This document shows positions 53,501 to 61,979 of a stretch of DNA of 64,000 nucleotides, in pieces. The position numbers were made by a program, and so were the translations under genes. Source of the DNA: Fen-178 sp963722575 (GTDB lineage: Bacteria > Acidobacteriota > Terriglobia > Bryobacterales > Bryobacteraceae); contig CAVRNR010000022.1 of NCBI GenBank assembly GCA_963722575.1, positions 2,232,001 to 2,296,000 on the forward strand, given 5' to 3'. The stretch's first letter is position 1. Each line of letters opens with the position of its first letter. The notes beneath the pieces were generated by a model, which saw only the letters and a program-made list of their open reading frames with translations, did not search any database and was not told the DNA's origin.

Positions 53501-53907
53501 TCTACTCAGAACTCAAAGCCCAGAAGGGCAAGCCGTGGCCGACACGCCAGTTTGTTGACGTCCTCAATGAGGCGGTCAACCAGGGCATTTTGGTGCGAGC
53601 CAGCAGCGGGCCGGAGGTGACTGTCGATGCAGGCCGTGAGTTGCGCGTGCCAGCAGCGGGCACCAGCACGACAGCGCCAAAACCGCTGATCGCAAGTGGA
53701 GCCAACGAAACTACGGAAGCCGCGCTTGACCTAACGCAGCTGCAGGATTTTGCCGAGGGCAGCGCAGCTGCCTTGACCAAAGTCCTGGCCGGGGCCGCAC
53801 CCGAATTTGCCATCAAGATCCGCCTCAAGGGCAAACGGCCATCCAGCCTCGCGGCGGCAAACGATGTCTTAAAGAAGATCAATCCGGACTGGAAGTTCGG
53901 AGATTAG
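50575..53907 (+). CDS. DUF499 anti-phage-associated ATPase
   Basis: A 1110-residue ATPase. The P-loop is NIAQTFGGGKTHALGALYYL (about 88-107), and a Walker B-like ALILLDEFLMWAHG lies near residue 217-230. The family motif RNQNVLLVVIPSA-like stretch (QNVLLVVIPSAAGLI) is near 640. The C-terminus ends in KGKRPSSLAAANDVLKKINP. DUF499 proteins are the constant partner of DUF1156 methyltransferases. The start overlaps the upstream stop (ATGA). Confidence 0.9.
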   Translation: MSKSKPSVIFPWKQACALRKEIRERQLKQENFAVDLFLIVNRPPSGGPFYCDPDQFFAITYATENLRKFCSGVLARLAGRADGVSLVNIAQTFGGGKTHALGALYYLCTLGSDLPKQHPAVAEILAASKLPDAPPARIAAVSFDKVDWKAGGVVKSPEGEARSFRMPWNLIAWQLLGKRGIEILQRNEDEPDYYEPPAQSLWMEVFAEVEKQGFGALILLDEFLMWAHGAASPDPDSTRQDKGPVWYDRLKNFFQTLAQAAAGSTKSCLVVSLLATDPAKRDDVGTEILARCNAGLNRQADVQTPVDRGDFAELLRRRMFESFPKGTAESDKYVTAFWHRFQAVEPARAKVPDSKDAIMEAYPFHPDLLNRLFGKWTELRQFQRTRGILQTFSMALREAENWDESPLISTQIFLPGPGASDEISPALEKLANDAMNSVDQVNKPNWPGNLRTEMPRARIAQKNTTLTGREIEAACAAAFVFSQPIGEQAELSELRWLIGASCDVPAMLNTGLLEWSKTSWYLAECESTDPASGLPRYWRLGPKPNLNQMHDTYKRGALKNARARFDDLVKECRPLRDGCLEDGVSFHLLPAAPEKVGDDTTFRLVVLGATYAGIPGSAPNANALEFLRTHASSTDPRQNQNVLLVVIPSAAGLIQAEQEIASWMAWGDIKNSGTFKDLEPEQKETVKRREKEAQKEALTFVKNAFELVIYVDSTGNAQQKKFTMGNEALFPTLAREKDLRIFREKINPETLLPGGPFSKWPPSDPSIKVTDLYGAFGRYPDMPKLVNRQVVISTIEEAVRRGLLALRYLPPGGGEDWFWHCPIEGVVDWADYSEVWLPGKAVLTRVHPAAVLPAALAGLWPSDDGPVKLSSLCAWFDGTRAFDEIARPEYPPEKRPIPKADYKLVHQAVAQAVARGEIWLVLGNDSVLGEKPSDLQLDPDASLFRPPTRLRAMDLLPGALPAAWSGKPEQTTVGQIYSELKAQKGKPWPTRQFVDVLNEAVNQGILVRASSGPEVTVDAGRELRVPAAGTSTTAPKPLIASGANETTEAALDLTQLQDFAEGSAAALTKVLAGAAPEFAIKIRLKGKRPSSLAAANDVLKKINPDWKFGD

Positions 53908-53936
53908 TTCAAGCGATTTTGGAGGAGTGATACAGC

Positions 53937-54110
53937 ATGTCGATTAGCGTTCCTGGTGGAAACTACTCTACGTTCCTTGCGAGCCTAGGATCACGGAAGT
54001 TCCGGCGGCTCTGGCCGGCCCAAGCACACATCCTGGATCAGCGCAGGGAATCGCCCAGCTTCGATACCGCCCTTTCAGACGATTCATCACGCGCGTCAGA
54101 TCTTGGGTGA
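53937..54110 (+). pseudogene. truncated fourth gene of the defence operon
   Basis: A perfect GGAGGAG site (53921-53927) precedes an ATG at 53937, 29 bp after the DUF499 stop. The frame begins MSISVPGGNYSTFLAS and then, from about 53985, becomes the antisense of an IS110-type transposase and stops at 54108-54110. The first 16 or so residues are the remains of a real gene; the rest is a chimeric tail. Confidence 0.7.
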
Positions 54111-54504
54111 CGGTGAGATAGCTACGGCCCAGTTCCCGCAGTGTGCGCACTCCCGACTCTCCGTGGTACACCGGCGTGAGAAGTCCCGCGCGAAGCAGCT
54201 CGCTCAGCTTGCGTGCGTCCACCCGATCATTCTTGTTGCCGGCTTTCAGCAGAGCGTTTTTCCGTGGATCGCATACGATCACTTTGGCCACGCGCGGCTT
54301 GAGCAAGTCGTAGAGCCAGGCGGCACTGGTCCCTTCTTCGAAGGCTACCCATAAGCTGCCATGTAGTCCGTGGATGAATTCCAGGATGGTGGCTGCTTTC
54401 GTTTCGATAATGCACCCCATCAGCAGCTTTCCGGCGGCCTCCCTGACCGCAACCGAGATGCTTGCCTGATGCACGTCCATGCCAATATACTTTCTGTTAT
54501 CCAT
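53968..54504 (-). pseudogene. IS110-family transposase, 5' part only
   Basis: The 178-residue frame starts KYIGMDVHQASISVAVREAA, the DEDD RuvC-like domain of IS110 transposases, and keeps EEGTSAAWLYDLLKP and NDRVDARKLSELLRAGLL. Past about residue 150 the sequence loses the family pattern and the C-terminal serine-containing domain is absent (full proteins are about 350-400 residues). The IS is therefore truncated on its left side, exactly where the upstream operon breaks off. Bases 54505-54580 are probably the IS leader. Confidence 0.88.
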
Positions 54505-54742
54505 GTGGGTGCTCCTTTCCGTCGGTCCTGAGCCGACGCCTCAAGCCTACTCTGAAAGGGGCGCCCTTTTTATAATGCGTTAACTGGCGGTCAGGCGCGA
54601 GATTAGATGTAGCTGCCGTGACTTGGCAGGCGGGCGGGAATCGAGGTCGGAAGCAGAAAAGATGGAATGAGAAGGCCGGTCTCCCGCGGGATGCGATATG
54701 CTCCCGTTGGAAACGCATTCGAAGTGCAAAAGGAGACCAGCC

Positions 54743-54880
54743 ATGAAGAAGAATGCCATCGAAGGACGGAAACCAGCTATCCGGCAATGTCCGATTAGCC
54801 AAGGGGAACAGATGATCACGGCCTACGGGGGCCAAGTCACGATGAAGCGGCATGTCGGCGTGGACCCGGCCTGGATTTGA
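54743..54880 (+). pseudogene. 45-codon fragment with a strong ribosome site
   Basis: AGGAGA (54731-54736) precedes an ATG at 54743; the product (MKKNAIEGRKPAIRQCPISQ ... HVGVDPAWI) stops at 54880, just before the group II intron fragment. It looks like the N-terminus of a protein cut by rearrangement. No family is recognised. Confidence 0.4.
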
Positions 54881-54914
54881 CCGGGACGAGGTGGCAGGAA
54901 ATGGCAAGTCACGG

Positions 54915-55217
54915 CACCGCGCGCGGGAGTTGCGCAGCTATTTCGGTTTCTGCGAAACGCCTGAAGTACTGATTTACCTCACTCGCTGGGTTCGGTTGCG
55001 ACTCAGGGCGGCTTTGTGGCGGCAGTGGAAAACACCGCGCCGTCGCCGGGCAGCTTTGTTGGAACTCGGGGTGCGTCCGCGGCAGGCAAGCAATACCGCT
55101 GGCAGCGGGCTCGGCCCCTGGTACCTCGCGAAGTCCAAGGCCCTGTCCGTGGGGCTTTCTAACGCATACTTCAAATCGCTCGGGCTTCCGTCATTGTTCG
55201 AGGAAATGCCGACGTAA
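54915..55217 (+). pseudogene. group II intron maturase fragment, copy A
   Basis: Encodes the C-terminal maturase end of a group II intron protein (SYFGFCETPEVLIYLTRWVR ... SLGLPSLFEE). It is nearly identical in protein to the end of the larger fragment at 60635-61260 on the other strand. Downstream bases (TCGAACCGCCGTATGCGGAC) look like the start of intron domain V. The reverse-transcriptase part is missing. Confidence 0.8.
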
Positions 55218-55443
55218 CCATCTCGAACCGCCGTATGCGGACGCTCGAATGCTGAGCCCCTGTCGTTTCAGTTCTTCGATGTCGTGCACGTCTCTCCCCC
55301 GTAACACACCCGGCACCTCCTCCACCTCAGAGTCGATGCCAACCTTAGCCTTTGTCAGGGGTGGGCGCTTTTTCGTTTGGCACTATGAGGATTTTTGCAC
55401 TGGCGCTGACATTGCAGCCGAGGGATGGCTTCTCCGGGTTGTT

Positions 55444-55459
55444 GGTCCGATTCGTTCCC
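55444..55459 (+). repeat. 16-bp target duplication, left
   Basis: GGTCCGATTCGTTCCC, identical to 57205-57220 at the other end of the IS. Confidence 0.85.
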
Positions 55460-55633
55460 TGTCAAGGCAAAATAGAAATGTCCTATTCCCAGCAAAGTAG
55501 GAATGTCCTGTTTTGACAGGAGGCCCGGAGGGTCCATGGTACGTTGATGTCGTCCGCGAGGGGTCGCGCCCGAGCGGATGCCCAAGGCCGAAGCGACGAG
55601 GGGGCTGGCTCCGAAGAAAGCATCGGCAACCGA

Positions 55634-55669
55634 CCCTCCGATGGCGGCGACGAAGTCGCCATCAGAGGG
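55634..55669 (+). terminator. hairpin followed by T-rich stretch inside the IS
   Basis: CCCTCCGATGGCG (55634-55646) pairs with CGCCATCAGAGGG (55657-55669) with one mismatch, followed by TTTTGGTTTT. On the plus strand it fits a terminator that would block transcription entering the IS from outside. Confidence 0.5.
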
Positions 55670-55799
55670 TTTTGGTTTTGAAGTCATACTTTCTTTGGTG
55701 GAGCCCTTGAGGAGCGGAGGCCTTGGGCGATTAAACGCGAGAGATCGCCGGGCCGGTTTTGCCCGGCGCTCCATTTGCCTTTCGTTGCGGCGCCGATGC

Positions 55800-57131
55800 T
55801 CAACTGCGCGCATTGGACACCCCGATGGCCTGGCGCAGTGAGGGGCCGGAGCGGACGGAGAAATTGTTCATCCAGTCGCTTTTGCGTTTGGCCTTGCCGG
55901 TTAGGTGCGCGGGTCGGGCCTCTGTCGTTTTGAGCGACGGCAACTCGTCGAGCGGCGGTGCGCAGCGGCGCACGCGCACGTAGCAATCTTGGAACCGCAC
56001 GGCGATGGTCCCGTCCAATCGCTCTTCTACCCGCACCTTGGCTTGGCGCATTCCTGCCCGAATGTCCCGGCGGTCGATTTGATAAAACTTTCCGTCATAC
56101 CGCACGGTGTAGTCGTTGGCTACCTGCCGCTGCTCGACGTGGCTCAGGATCGCCGCCAGATGGTGCTCTTTGCCCAGCGGCCGATGGGCGTCGGCGGCAT
56201 CGGTCGGCACCACCGTCAAGGTCTGGTTCCACCAAGGCAGATACTTCTCCTCCAGGTACGCGTTGGCCTCTTCGATGGTGCGCACCCCGGCCACACGCAT
56301 CCCTTTCACCAGGCGGTCCTGTGCCGTCAGAAACTGGCGCTCGACGCGGCCCTTGGCCTGCGGTGAGTGCGCCGGAATCTAGACCACATGCAACTCGTGC
56401 AAGGCCCGCTCAATCTGTGTCGGCGGCATCTGGGGCCGGTCTCGGCCTTCGCGCTGCTCCTGCCGTTTGGTCTTGACCGCCACCTGGAACATGCCCGCCT
56501 TATCCGTGTAAAACGCCAGCGGTCGGCCGAACCGCTCCAGGTACGACCACAACAGGCGCCGGTTCTCCTCGCTCGAATCGTGCCGCACGAACCGCGCGAA
56601 CAGCCGGCTCGTGGCGTCGTCGATCATCGAGATCAGATAGATTCGCTCGCCGCGGCCCTCCAACCAGTCATGCGTGCTGGTGTCCCACTGCACCAACTCG
56701 CCAAACCGGCTCCGCCGCGACCGCCACTGGTGCACCTCCACCACACGGCGACGGCCGGCTTTCCATAACCCCGCCTCGGCCATCCAGCGCCGTAGCGTCT
56801 CCTTGCTCACCGTAATCTCGTGCAGATTGTGCAGGTACTCCGCCGCCAGCGTCGGGCCAAATCCCCGATACACCGGGTCGGAAAGAACCGTAATCGCCCG
56901 CTGCTCCATCTCGGCTGGCAGTTTCCGATTCGACGCTCGCCCACGCAGTTCATGGATTACCGCCCGGTCCCCTTTCCGCCGCAGCTTGCGCAGGAGCCGC
57001 CGCACCTGCCGCTCCGTGACGCCGATCTCCTCGGCTGCCTGCTTCTGCGTGATCAGTTTCTTCCTGGCCTTCTTCAAGGCCATCAGCCGGTCTCGCTCGG
57101 CTTGGGTCATCAGTAGTTGTCCTTTGTCCAC
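55800..57131 (-). pseudogene. ISNCY-like transposase with an internal stop
   Basis: Two frames in register, separated by one amber codon (56379-56381, after ALHELHVV). The first part has an N-terminal helix-turn-helix (QKQAAEEIGVTERQVRRLLR) and the start of a DDE integrase core (GELVQWDTSTHDWLEGRG, SMIDDATSRLFARF). The second part continues with the core's end and the C-terminal domain (SPQAKGRVERQFLTAQ, YDGKFYQIDRRD). Total length would be about 443 residues. Unless the amber codon is read through, this copy cannot make a full transposase. Confidence 0.88.
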
Positions 57132-57204
57132 CCCTTCAGGCTGGACCCTGTCAATAGGACATTTCTACTTTGCCCAAATAGGACATTATCACTTTGCCGC
57201 GACA

Positions 57205-57220
57205 GGTCCGATTCGTTCCC
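57205..57220 (+). repeat. 16-bp target duplication, right
   Basis: GGTCCGATTCGTTCCC, the second copy of the IS target site. Confidence 0.85.
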
Positions 57221-57255
57221 TTGCGGGTCGGGGACTTCATCGGCTAAACTGGTTC

Positions 57256-57812
57256 GGATGGTGCGTCCTGAAAGACGCGTTCTTCTAGCAGGTGCAAGTC
57301 CTGTCCGGGTAAGCGTCGGAGCGCCCGGTAGCAGGCCCCAGGCGAAGGCAGAGATGCCTACCGTCCGAGCGGGGCGTCAAAAGTCCATTTTGTGGAGGGC
57401 AAGGAAGCGGGCCGCAACATCAATCGCCCAAGGCGATGAATCGCCTGCGAGACCGGGTCCGGGAGATCACAGATGCGCGGAGCAGCGGGGAAGATGTGAA
57501 GCAGATCATCGCGAAGCTGAATCCCGTTCTTCGAGGCTGGGGGAATTACTTCCGAACGGGCACGTGCTCCCGGGAGTTTCTTAAGATGGATCGATTCGTG
57601 TATTCGCGGCTGGTGCGCTGGTTGTATCGGCGCGGCGGGCAGCGGGCGACGAGGCGGGGCATCTGGACCGGCGAACAGTTTTGGGGTATGGGTCTGTACC
57701 GCCTGCGTGGGACCGTGCGCTACCCGGCGCAAGCCACACCAGAAAGATCATCGTTAAGCCGTGTGCGGGAAAACCGCACGCACGGTTTGAAAGGGGTTTG
57801 TTGAAAACGGGC
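57256..57812 (+). mobile_element. internally deleted group II intron
   Basis: The 5' end looks like an intron start (GTGCGTCCTGAAAGACG, followed by a GCAGGTGCAAGTCCTGTCCG stretch typical of domain I). The 3' part has a clear domain V (AGCCGTGTGCGGG-AAAA-CCGCACGCACGG, about 57755-57790). Between them only the maturase end of the intron protein is left, and the reverse transcriptase is gone. The whole unit is about 560 bp instead of 2-2.5 kb. Confidence 0.75.
57436..57804 (+). pseudogene. maturase (GIIM) domain remnant of that intron
   Basis: A 122-codon frame with the GIIM maturase signature IIAKLNPVLRGWGNYFRTG and FVYSRLVRWLYRRGG. It is the X-domain of a group II intron-encoded protein. The palm with YADD is absent. 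It belongs to a different intron lineage from copies A and B. Confidence 0.8.
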
Positions 57813-57848
57813 TGGCTATTTTAGCCACTACCGCGTCAAAATCTACTT

Positions 57849-60452
57849 ATGAAGTCAAATGCTGTCCTTCCCCTAGTTGTTTTAACCGTTCTCATTTGCG
57901 GGAATCCGCTTTGGGCCGCCGAGTCGCGGTACACGCCACCCGCGTCGCCGCGCGTCACGTACAATTTCAATCCGGGCTGGAAGTTCATCCGCCAGGACGT
58001 GCCCGGCGCCCAGGAGGTCTCGTTCGACGACTCCCAGTGGGAGACCGTCAGCACGCCGCATTCGTTCAACGATGTCGACTCGTTCCGCATGATCATCGAC
58101 CACAGCGGCGGCGATCGGGGCACGTACAAGGGCCTGAGCTGGTACCGAAAACACTTTAAGCTCCCGGCCGAAGCCGCGGGATCGAAAGTGTTCATCGAGT
58201 TCGAGGGCATGCGCCAGGCCGGGGATATCTATTTCAATGGCAAGCCTTTCGGTCTGTATGAGAACGGCATAACGGGTTACGGCGTGGACCTCACGTCCGC
58301 AGCGCTGTTCGGCGACCAGGACAACGTGCTGGCCGTTCAGGTGGACAACCGCACAAGCTACAAGGAGCGGGCCACGGACACGATGTACAGATGGAACGCC
58401 AACGATTTCAACCCCGACCACGGCGGGATCAACCGGCGCGTGTGGCTGCACCTCACGGGGAAGATCTACCAGACCCTGCCGCTGTATTACGGCCTGAAGA
58501 CGACCGGTACGTATATCTACGGCAGCAACTACAACGTCGCGGGCCATACCTGCAACGTCACAGTGGAATCGCAGGTGCACAACGCCACGGCTGATCGGTC
58601 GGTGCCTCGGGCGACCGTCACCCTGTCGGCCGTGGTGGTGGATAAGGACGGCGTTGTGCGCGCCACGTTCAAGGGCGGCGGCGTCGAGATGTTGTCCGGC
58701 GCGAAGACCGTTCTAACGGCCACCGGCCCGCTGGCCGATGCCCGATTCTGGAGCCCCGACGATCCCTATTTGTACGACGTTTACACGATCCTGACCGTCG
58801 CTGGCAAAGTGGTCAACGTCAACAAGGTGACGACGGGGTTCCGCAAGACGGAATACAAGGGCGGCGCCGGCACGGGCGGCGTTTATATCAACGACAAGTT
58901 CGTCTATCTCAAGGGATTCTCCCAGCGCTCCAGCAACGAATGGGCCGGCGTAGGCGCCGGTTATCCCGACTGGATGCACGATTTCAACGCCCAGTTGCTG
59001 CGCGATAGCAACGGGAATTACATGCGCTGGATGCACGTGGCGCCGCAGAAGGTGGATGTGGAAGCGTTTGACCGATTCGGCATCGTCGAGGTCGCGCCCG
59101 CCGGCGACAAGGAAGAGGATGCGCAAGGCCAGCAATGGGAGCAGCGCGTGGAGGTCATGCGCGACACCATCATCTACCTCCGCAACAACCCCAGCGTGCT
59201 CTTCTGGGAGGCGGGGAACTTCGGAGTCACGGCATCCCAGATGCAGCAGATGGTGGACATGCGCAAGGAGTTGGACCCGCACGGCGGCCGGGCTATGGGG
59301 TGCCGCTCGCTGACGGAGCCGGGGGCGACGGCCGTTACGGAGTGGTTCGGCACCATGCTCGGCGGGCCCTACAACGCCCCGGCCCGCGACAAGGCTCCGC
59401 TGATTGAGACCGAGGATTTCCGCGATGAAGGCGCGCGCCGGTTTTGGGACGACTTTTCGCCTCCCTATTTCGGATTCAAGAAGGGGCCGAACGATACCTG
59501 GAACTACAATTCCGAGACCTTCGCCCTGGCGCAGGTCAAGCGATATTGGTTGTTCTGGTCCAACCGCATTTCCAACACCGCCCCGGACCAGTCCAAGTGG
59601 GCGGCCTACGCATCCATCTATTTCACCGATTCCGACGCCGACGGCCGGCAGGATTCGAGCGAGGTCTGCCGCGTCAGCGGCAAGCTCGACGCCGTGCGCC
59701 TGCCCAAGGAAGTTTACTTTGCCGAGCGCGTGATGCAGAACGAAAAGCCGGACATCCACATCATCGGGCATTGGACCTACCCGGCCAACACGACCAAGAC
59801 GGTGAATGTGATCGCCAACCATGTGGACAGTGTCGAATTCTTCGTGAACGGCGTTTCCCGAGGCAAGGTCACCCAGCCGGAGAACGGTTATGTCTATGCC
59901 TTCCCGAACATCGCGTTCACACCCGGCACCGTCAAGGCCGTGGGCTACAAAGGCGGTGTTGCCGTCGCGCAGCACGAACTGAAGACCGCCGGCGCTCCCG
60001 CGGCGATCAAGCTCACCCTCCACACCGCTCCAGGCGGCCTGCGCGCCGACGGCGAAGATGTCGCTCTGATCGACTTTGAAGTCGTCGACGCCAGCGGCGA
60101 GCGTTGCCCGACCGACGACGCCCGCGTCGATTTCACCTGGAGTTCAGTGGGGAGGGCTGTTTCGGTCGCGGGTCCCGCCATCTGGCGCGGCGGCTATAAC
60201 TCCGGCAAGACCAACAGCACCAACAACTTCTACCTCAACACCGAATGCGGCATCAACCGCGTTGCCATGCGCTCGACTCTGTTGCCGGGGACGTTCACGG
60301 TGACGGCCAAGCGCGAAGGCTTGCAGCCCGCGACGATCACGATCAACACCAAACCGGTTGCGGTCAACGACGGTCTGACTCTGGAAACGCCGGAAACCCT
60401 GTCGCCCGCGGCGCCGGCACTGCTCCCGTCGGCACCAATTCGCCGGCCATGA
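57849..60452 (+). CDS. secreted glycoside hydrolase family 2 protein
   Basis: An 867-residue protein with signal peptide MKSNAVLPLVVLTVLICGNPLWA. GH2 sugar-binding domain at about 35-190 (HGGINRRVWLHLTGK), Ig-like domain to about 330, TIM barrel about 330-600, then Ig/Big-type domains. The usual acid/base motif W-S-L-G-N-E appears as WEAGNFG (453-459), so the Glu is replaced by Phe458. The barrel end LIETEDFRDEGARRFWDD has several acids that could serve as nucleophile. It may be an atypical enzyme or a binding protein. It lies between two intron remnants and could have been carried in. Confidence 0.85.
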   Translation: MKSNAVLPLVVLTVLICGNPLWAAESRYTPPASPRVTYNFNPGWKFIRQDVPGAQEVSFDDSQWETVSTPHSFNDVDSFRMIIDHSGGDRGTYKGLSWYRKHFKLPAEAAGSKVFIEFEGMRQAGDIYFNGKPFGLYENGITGYGVDLTSAALFGDQDNVLAVQVDNRTSYKERATDTMYRWNANDFNPDHGGINRRVWLHLTGKIYQTLPLYYGLKTTGTYIYGSNYNVAGHTCNVTVESQVHNATADRSVPRATVTLSAVVVDKDGVVRATFKGGGVEMLSGAKTVLTATGPLADARFWSPDDPYLYDVYTILTVAGKVVNVNKVTTGFRKTEYKGGAGTGGVYINDKFVYLKGFSQRSSNEWAGVGAGYPDWMHDFNAQLLRDSNGNYMRWMHVAPQKVDVEAFDRFGIVEVAPAGDKEEDAQGQQWEQRVEVMRDTIIYLRNNPSVLFWEAGNFGVTASQMQQMVDMRKELDPHGGRAMGCRSLTEPGATAVTEWFGTMLGGPYNAPARDKAPLIETEDFRDEGARRFWDDFSPPYFGFKKGPNDTWNYNSETFALAQVKRYWLFWSNRISNTAPDQSKWAAYASIYFTDSDADGRQDSSEVCRVSGKLDAVRLPKEVYFAERVMQNEKPDIHIIGHWTYPANTTKTVNVIANHVDSVEFFVNGVSRGKVTQPENGYVYAFPNIAFTPGTVKAVGYKGGVAVAQHELKTAGAPAAIKLTLHTAPGGLRADGEDVALIDFEVVDASGERCPTDDARVDFTWSSVGRAVSVAGPAIWRGGYNSGKTNSTNNFYLNTECGINRVAMRSTLLPGTFTVTAKREGLQPATITINTKPVAVNDGLTLETPETLSPAAPALLPSAPIRRP

Positions 60453-60556
60453 GGCGGTTCGTTAGCGCGCGGCGCCCGCCGCCAGCTTTCCCGGCAAAGC
60501 ACCCGGGCTCTCCGGCGACGGCACCAACTCCGTGTCCTTCTCATCCAGGACACTTG

Positions 60557-61260
60557 ATCGGCATAGGGGCGGTCACCCGCCGACCCCTGCCACCGTGCGT
60601 ACGGGTCCGTACACGGCGGTTCGAGTCGGTTACGCTAACATTCCTCGAACAATGACGGAAGTCCGAGCGATTTAAAGTACGCATTAGAAAGCCCCACGGA
60701 CAGGGCCTTGGCCTTCGCGAGGTACCAGGGACCGAGCCCGCTGCCAGCGGTGTTGCTTGCCAGCCGCGGACGCACCCCAAGTTCCAACAGCGCTGCCCGG
60801 CGACGGCGCGGTGTTTTCCACTGCCGCCACAAAGCCGCCCTGAGTCGCAACCGGACCCAGCGGGTTAAGCCGATCAGCACCTCCGGCGTTTCGCAGAATC
60901 CGAAATGGCTGCGCCAGCCCCGCATATGCGGCGCCAGTTCCTCCATCGTCGTCTCCATGCTGACACCCTTTGCCCGTCGCGTGATCTCGCGGATTCGCTG
61001 CTTAAACCGATCCAGAGCCTTGGGCGCAATAACGCGCTTGACCTCTGGACCAGCCGTGAAGCTGAACCCGAGAAACTTCCGCTCCTGCGGTCGCGCCACC
61101 GCACTCTTCGCCTCATTCACCTTGAGCTTGAGCTTTTGCGTGATGAATTGCGTAATGCTCTCCATCAACCGTTGCCCCGCCCGCTCGCTGCGAACGTAGA
61201 TGTTGCAGTCATCCGCATATCGAACAAAGCGATGGCTCCGGCGCTCCAAGCTGCAGGCCC
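60557..61260 (-). mobile_element. group II intron 3' part, copy B
   Basis: Reverse strand: the C-terminal half of an intron reverse transcriptase (from HRFVRYADDCNIYVRSERAG through the maturase end SLGLPSLFEE) is followed by intron domain V (CCGCCGTGTACGG-ACC-CGTACGCACGG, about 60585-60620) and a domain VI-like hairpin ending CCTATGCCGAT near 60557. Upstream of about 61260 the frame loses all similarity, so the 5' part of the intron is gone. Confidence 0.8.
60635..61260 (-). pseudogene. group II intron reverse transcriptase/maturase, N-terminally truncated
   Basis: Contains the catalytic YADD motif, KVNEAKSAVARPQERKFLGF (domain 7 and thumb), the maturase domain (MEELAPHMRGWRSHFGFCE) and an intact C-terminus. 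Fingers and most of the palm (about 250 residues) are missing. A longer open frame continues to 61639 but is unrelated sequence. Inactive as it stands. Confidence 0.82.
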
Positions 61261-61724
61261 GTGATTTTAACAGGGGAATGACGTTCGAATTGCGAACGGT
61301 GATCCCGCCGATGGCAATTGCCAGCGCGGTGCAACACGTTGTGGCCGAGATAGACCGAAGCGCGCCGGTGGCGGAGATGAGAACCCAGGAAGAGCAGATT
61401 CGGCGGACGCGGCACTTATGGGTATTCAATGGCGTTTTGGTACTCGGGTACGGGTTGGAACGTGCGTGTTTTGGGGAGGATGGATCGGCCTTTTGGAGGG
61501 CTGATTGCGGGGCGAGGCCGGATATTTGGGGGCGACGCTGGTAGTGCGATCGGGCGAGGCGAGTACAGACACACGTCTGGCGTGAGGGCGTAGCGGCATC
61601 AACTTTAGACCTCGAGGAACTGAGATTGCGAGCTGTCAACCAAGTTCTTCCATTCCGCTCATCGCAGGCGGATCTGCTGAGCGGTGAGCTTCTCCATGAT
61701 GATCATGGTGGCCGCAACACCGCA
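61261..61724. other. intron junction and unassigned DNA
   Basis: About 460 bp between the truncated intron and gene fragments. I see no gene with a start and ribosome site, and no repeat. Confidence 0.3.
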
Positions 61725-61790
61725 CCAGCGTGTACCGTCTCGTCGCTCAGCTAAACGGCAACGGCCAGGTCACGGGATGGAAGTTAAATT
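61725..61790 (+). pseudogene. C-terminal gene fragment
   Basis: In frame this gives SVYRLVAQLNGNGQVTGWKL and a stop. It reads like the tail of a real protein, but no start is nearby. Family not recognised. Confidence 0.3.
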
Positions 61791-61802
61791 AAGCCACCGC
61801 CT

Positions 61803-61958
61803 ATCCCGGTCCGATTCACCGCTCACACCGAAGAGATTGAAGGTGTTCTGAAAAACACCCAGCCGGCCGGTCTGACCGCGATGCTGGACGCCATCGACAC
61901 CGGCCTGCATGAGATAGAAGAGGCGAAGAATCTCCGGAAATTGGGATCCCGGTGTTAA
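61803..61958 (+). pseudogene. VWFA-related protein fragment
   Basis: The frame reads VRFTAHTEEIEGVLKNTQPA then GLTAMLDAIDTGLHEIEEAK and NLRKLGSRC before a stop at 61956-61958. This is the middle of the 'VWFA-related' domain abundant in Acidobacteriota (GxTALxDAI motif followed by the RK before the second metal site). No start and no rest of the domain. Confidence 0.55.
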
Positions 61959-61979
61959 CGTGGTACTAAAGGATTAGCC

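Larger units (their letters stand above)
55460..57204 (-). mobile_element. ISNCY-like insertion sequence, 1745 bp
   Basis: Bounded by a 16-bp direct duplication. The ends start TGTCAAGGCAAA (left) and, in reverse, TGTCGCGGCAAA (right). Inside each end lie further inverted copies of an AGGACATTTCTACTTTGC-type word, as expected for multiple transposase sites. It contains one transposase gene on the minus strand and a 340-bp non-coding left part with a hairpin. Confidence 0.85.

Noticed and set aside
43842..53907. Complete DISARM system
   Set aside because: The helicase and methyltransferase fit only distantly; no DrmA, DrmB or DrmC homologue (DUF1998 or phospholipase D type) is seen in the window.
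60453..60556. Possible small gene after the GH2 protein
   Set aside because: Only about 100 bp of Pro/Ala-rich sequence up to the intron end; no start or ribosome site.
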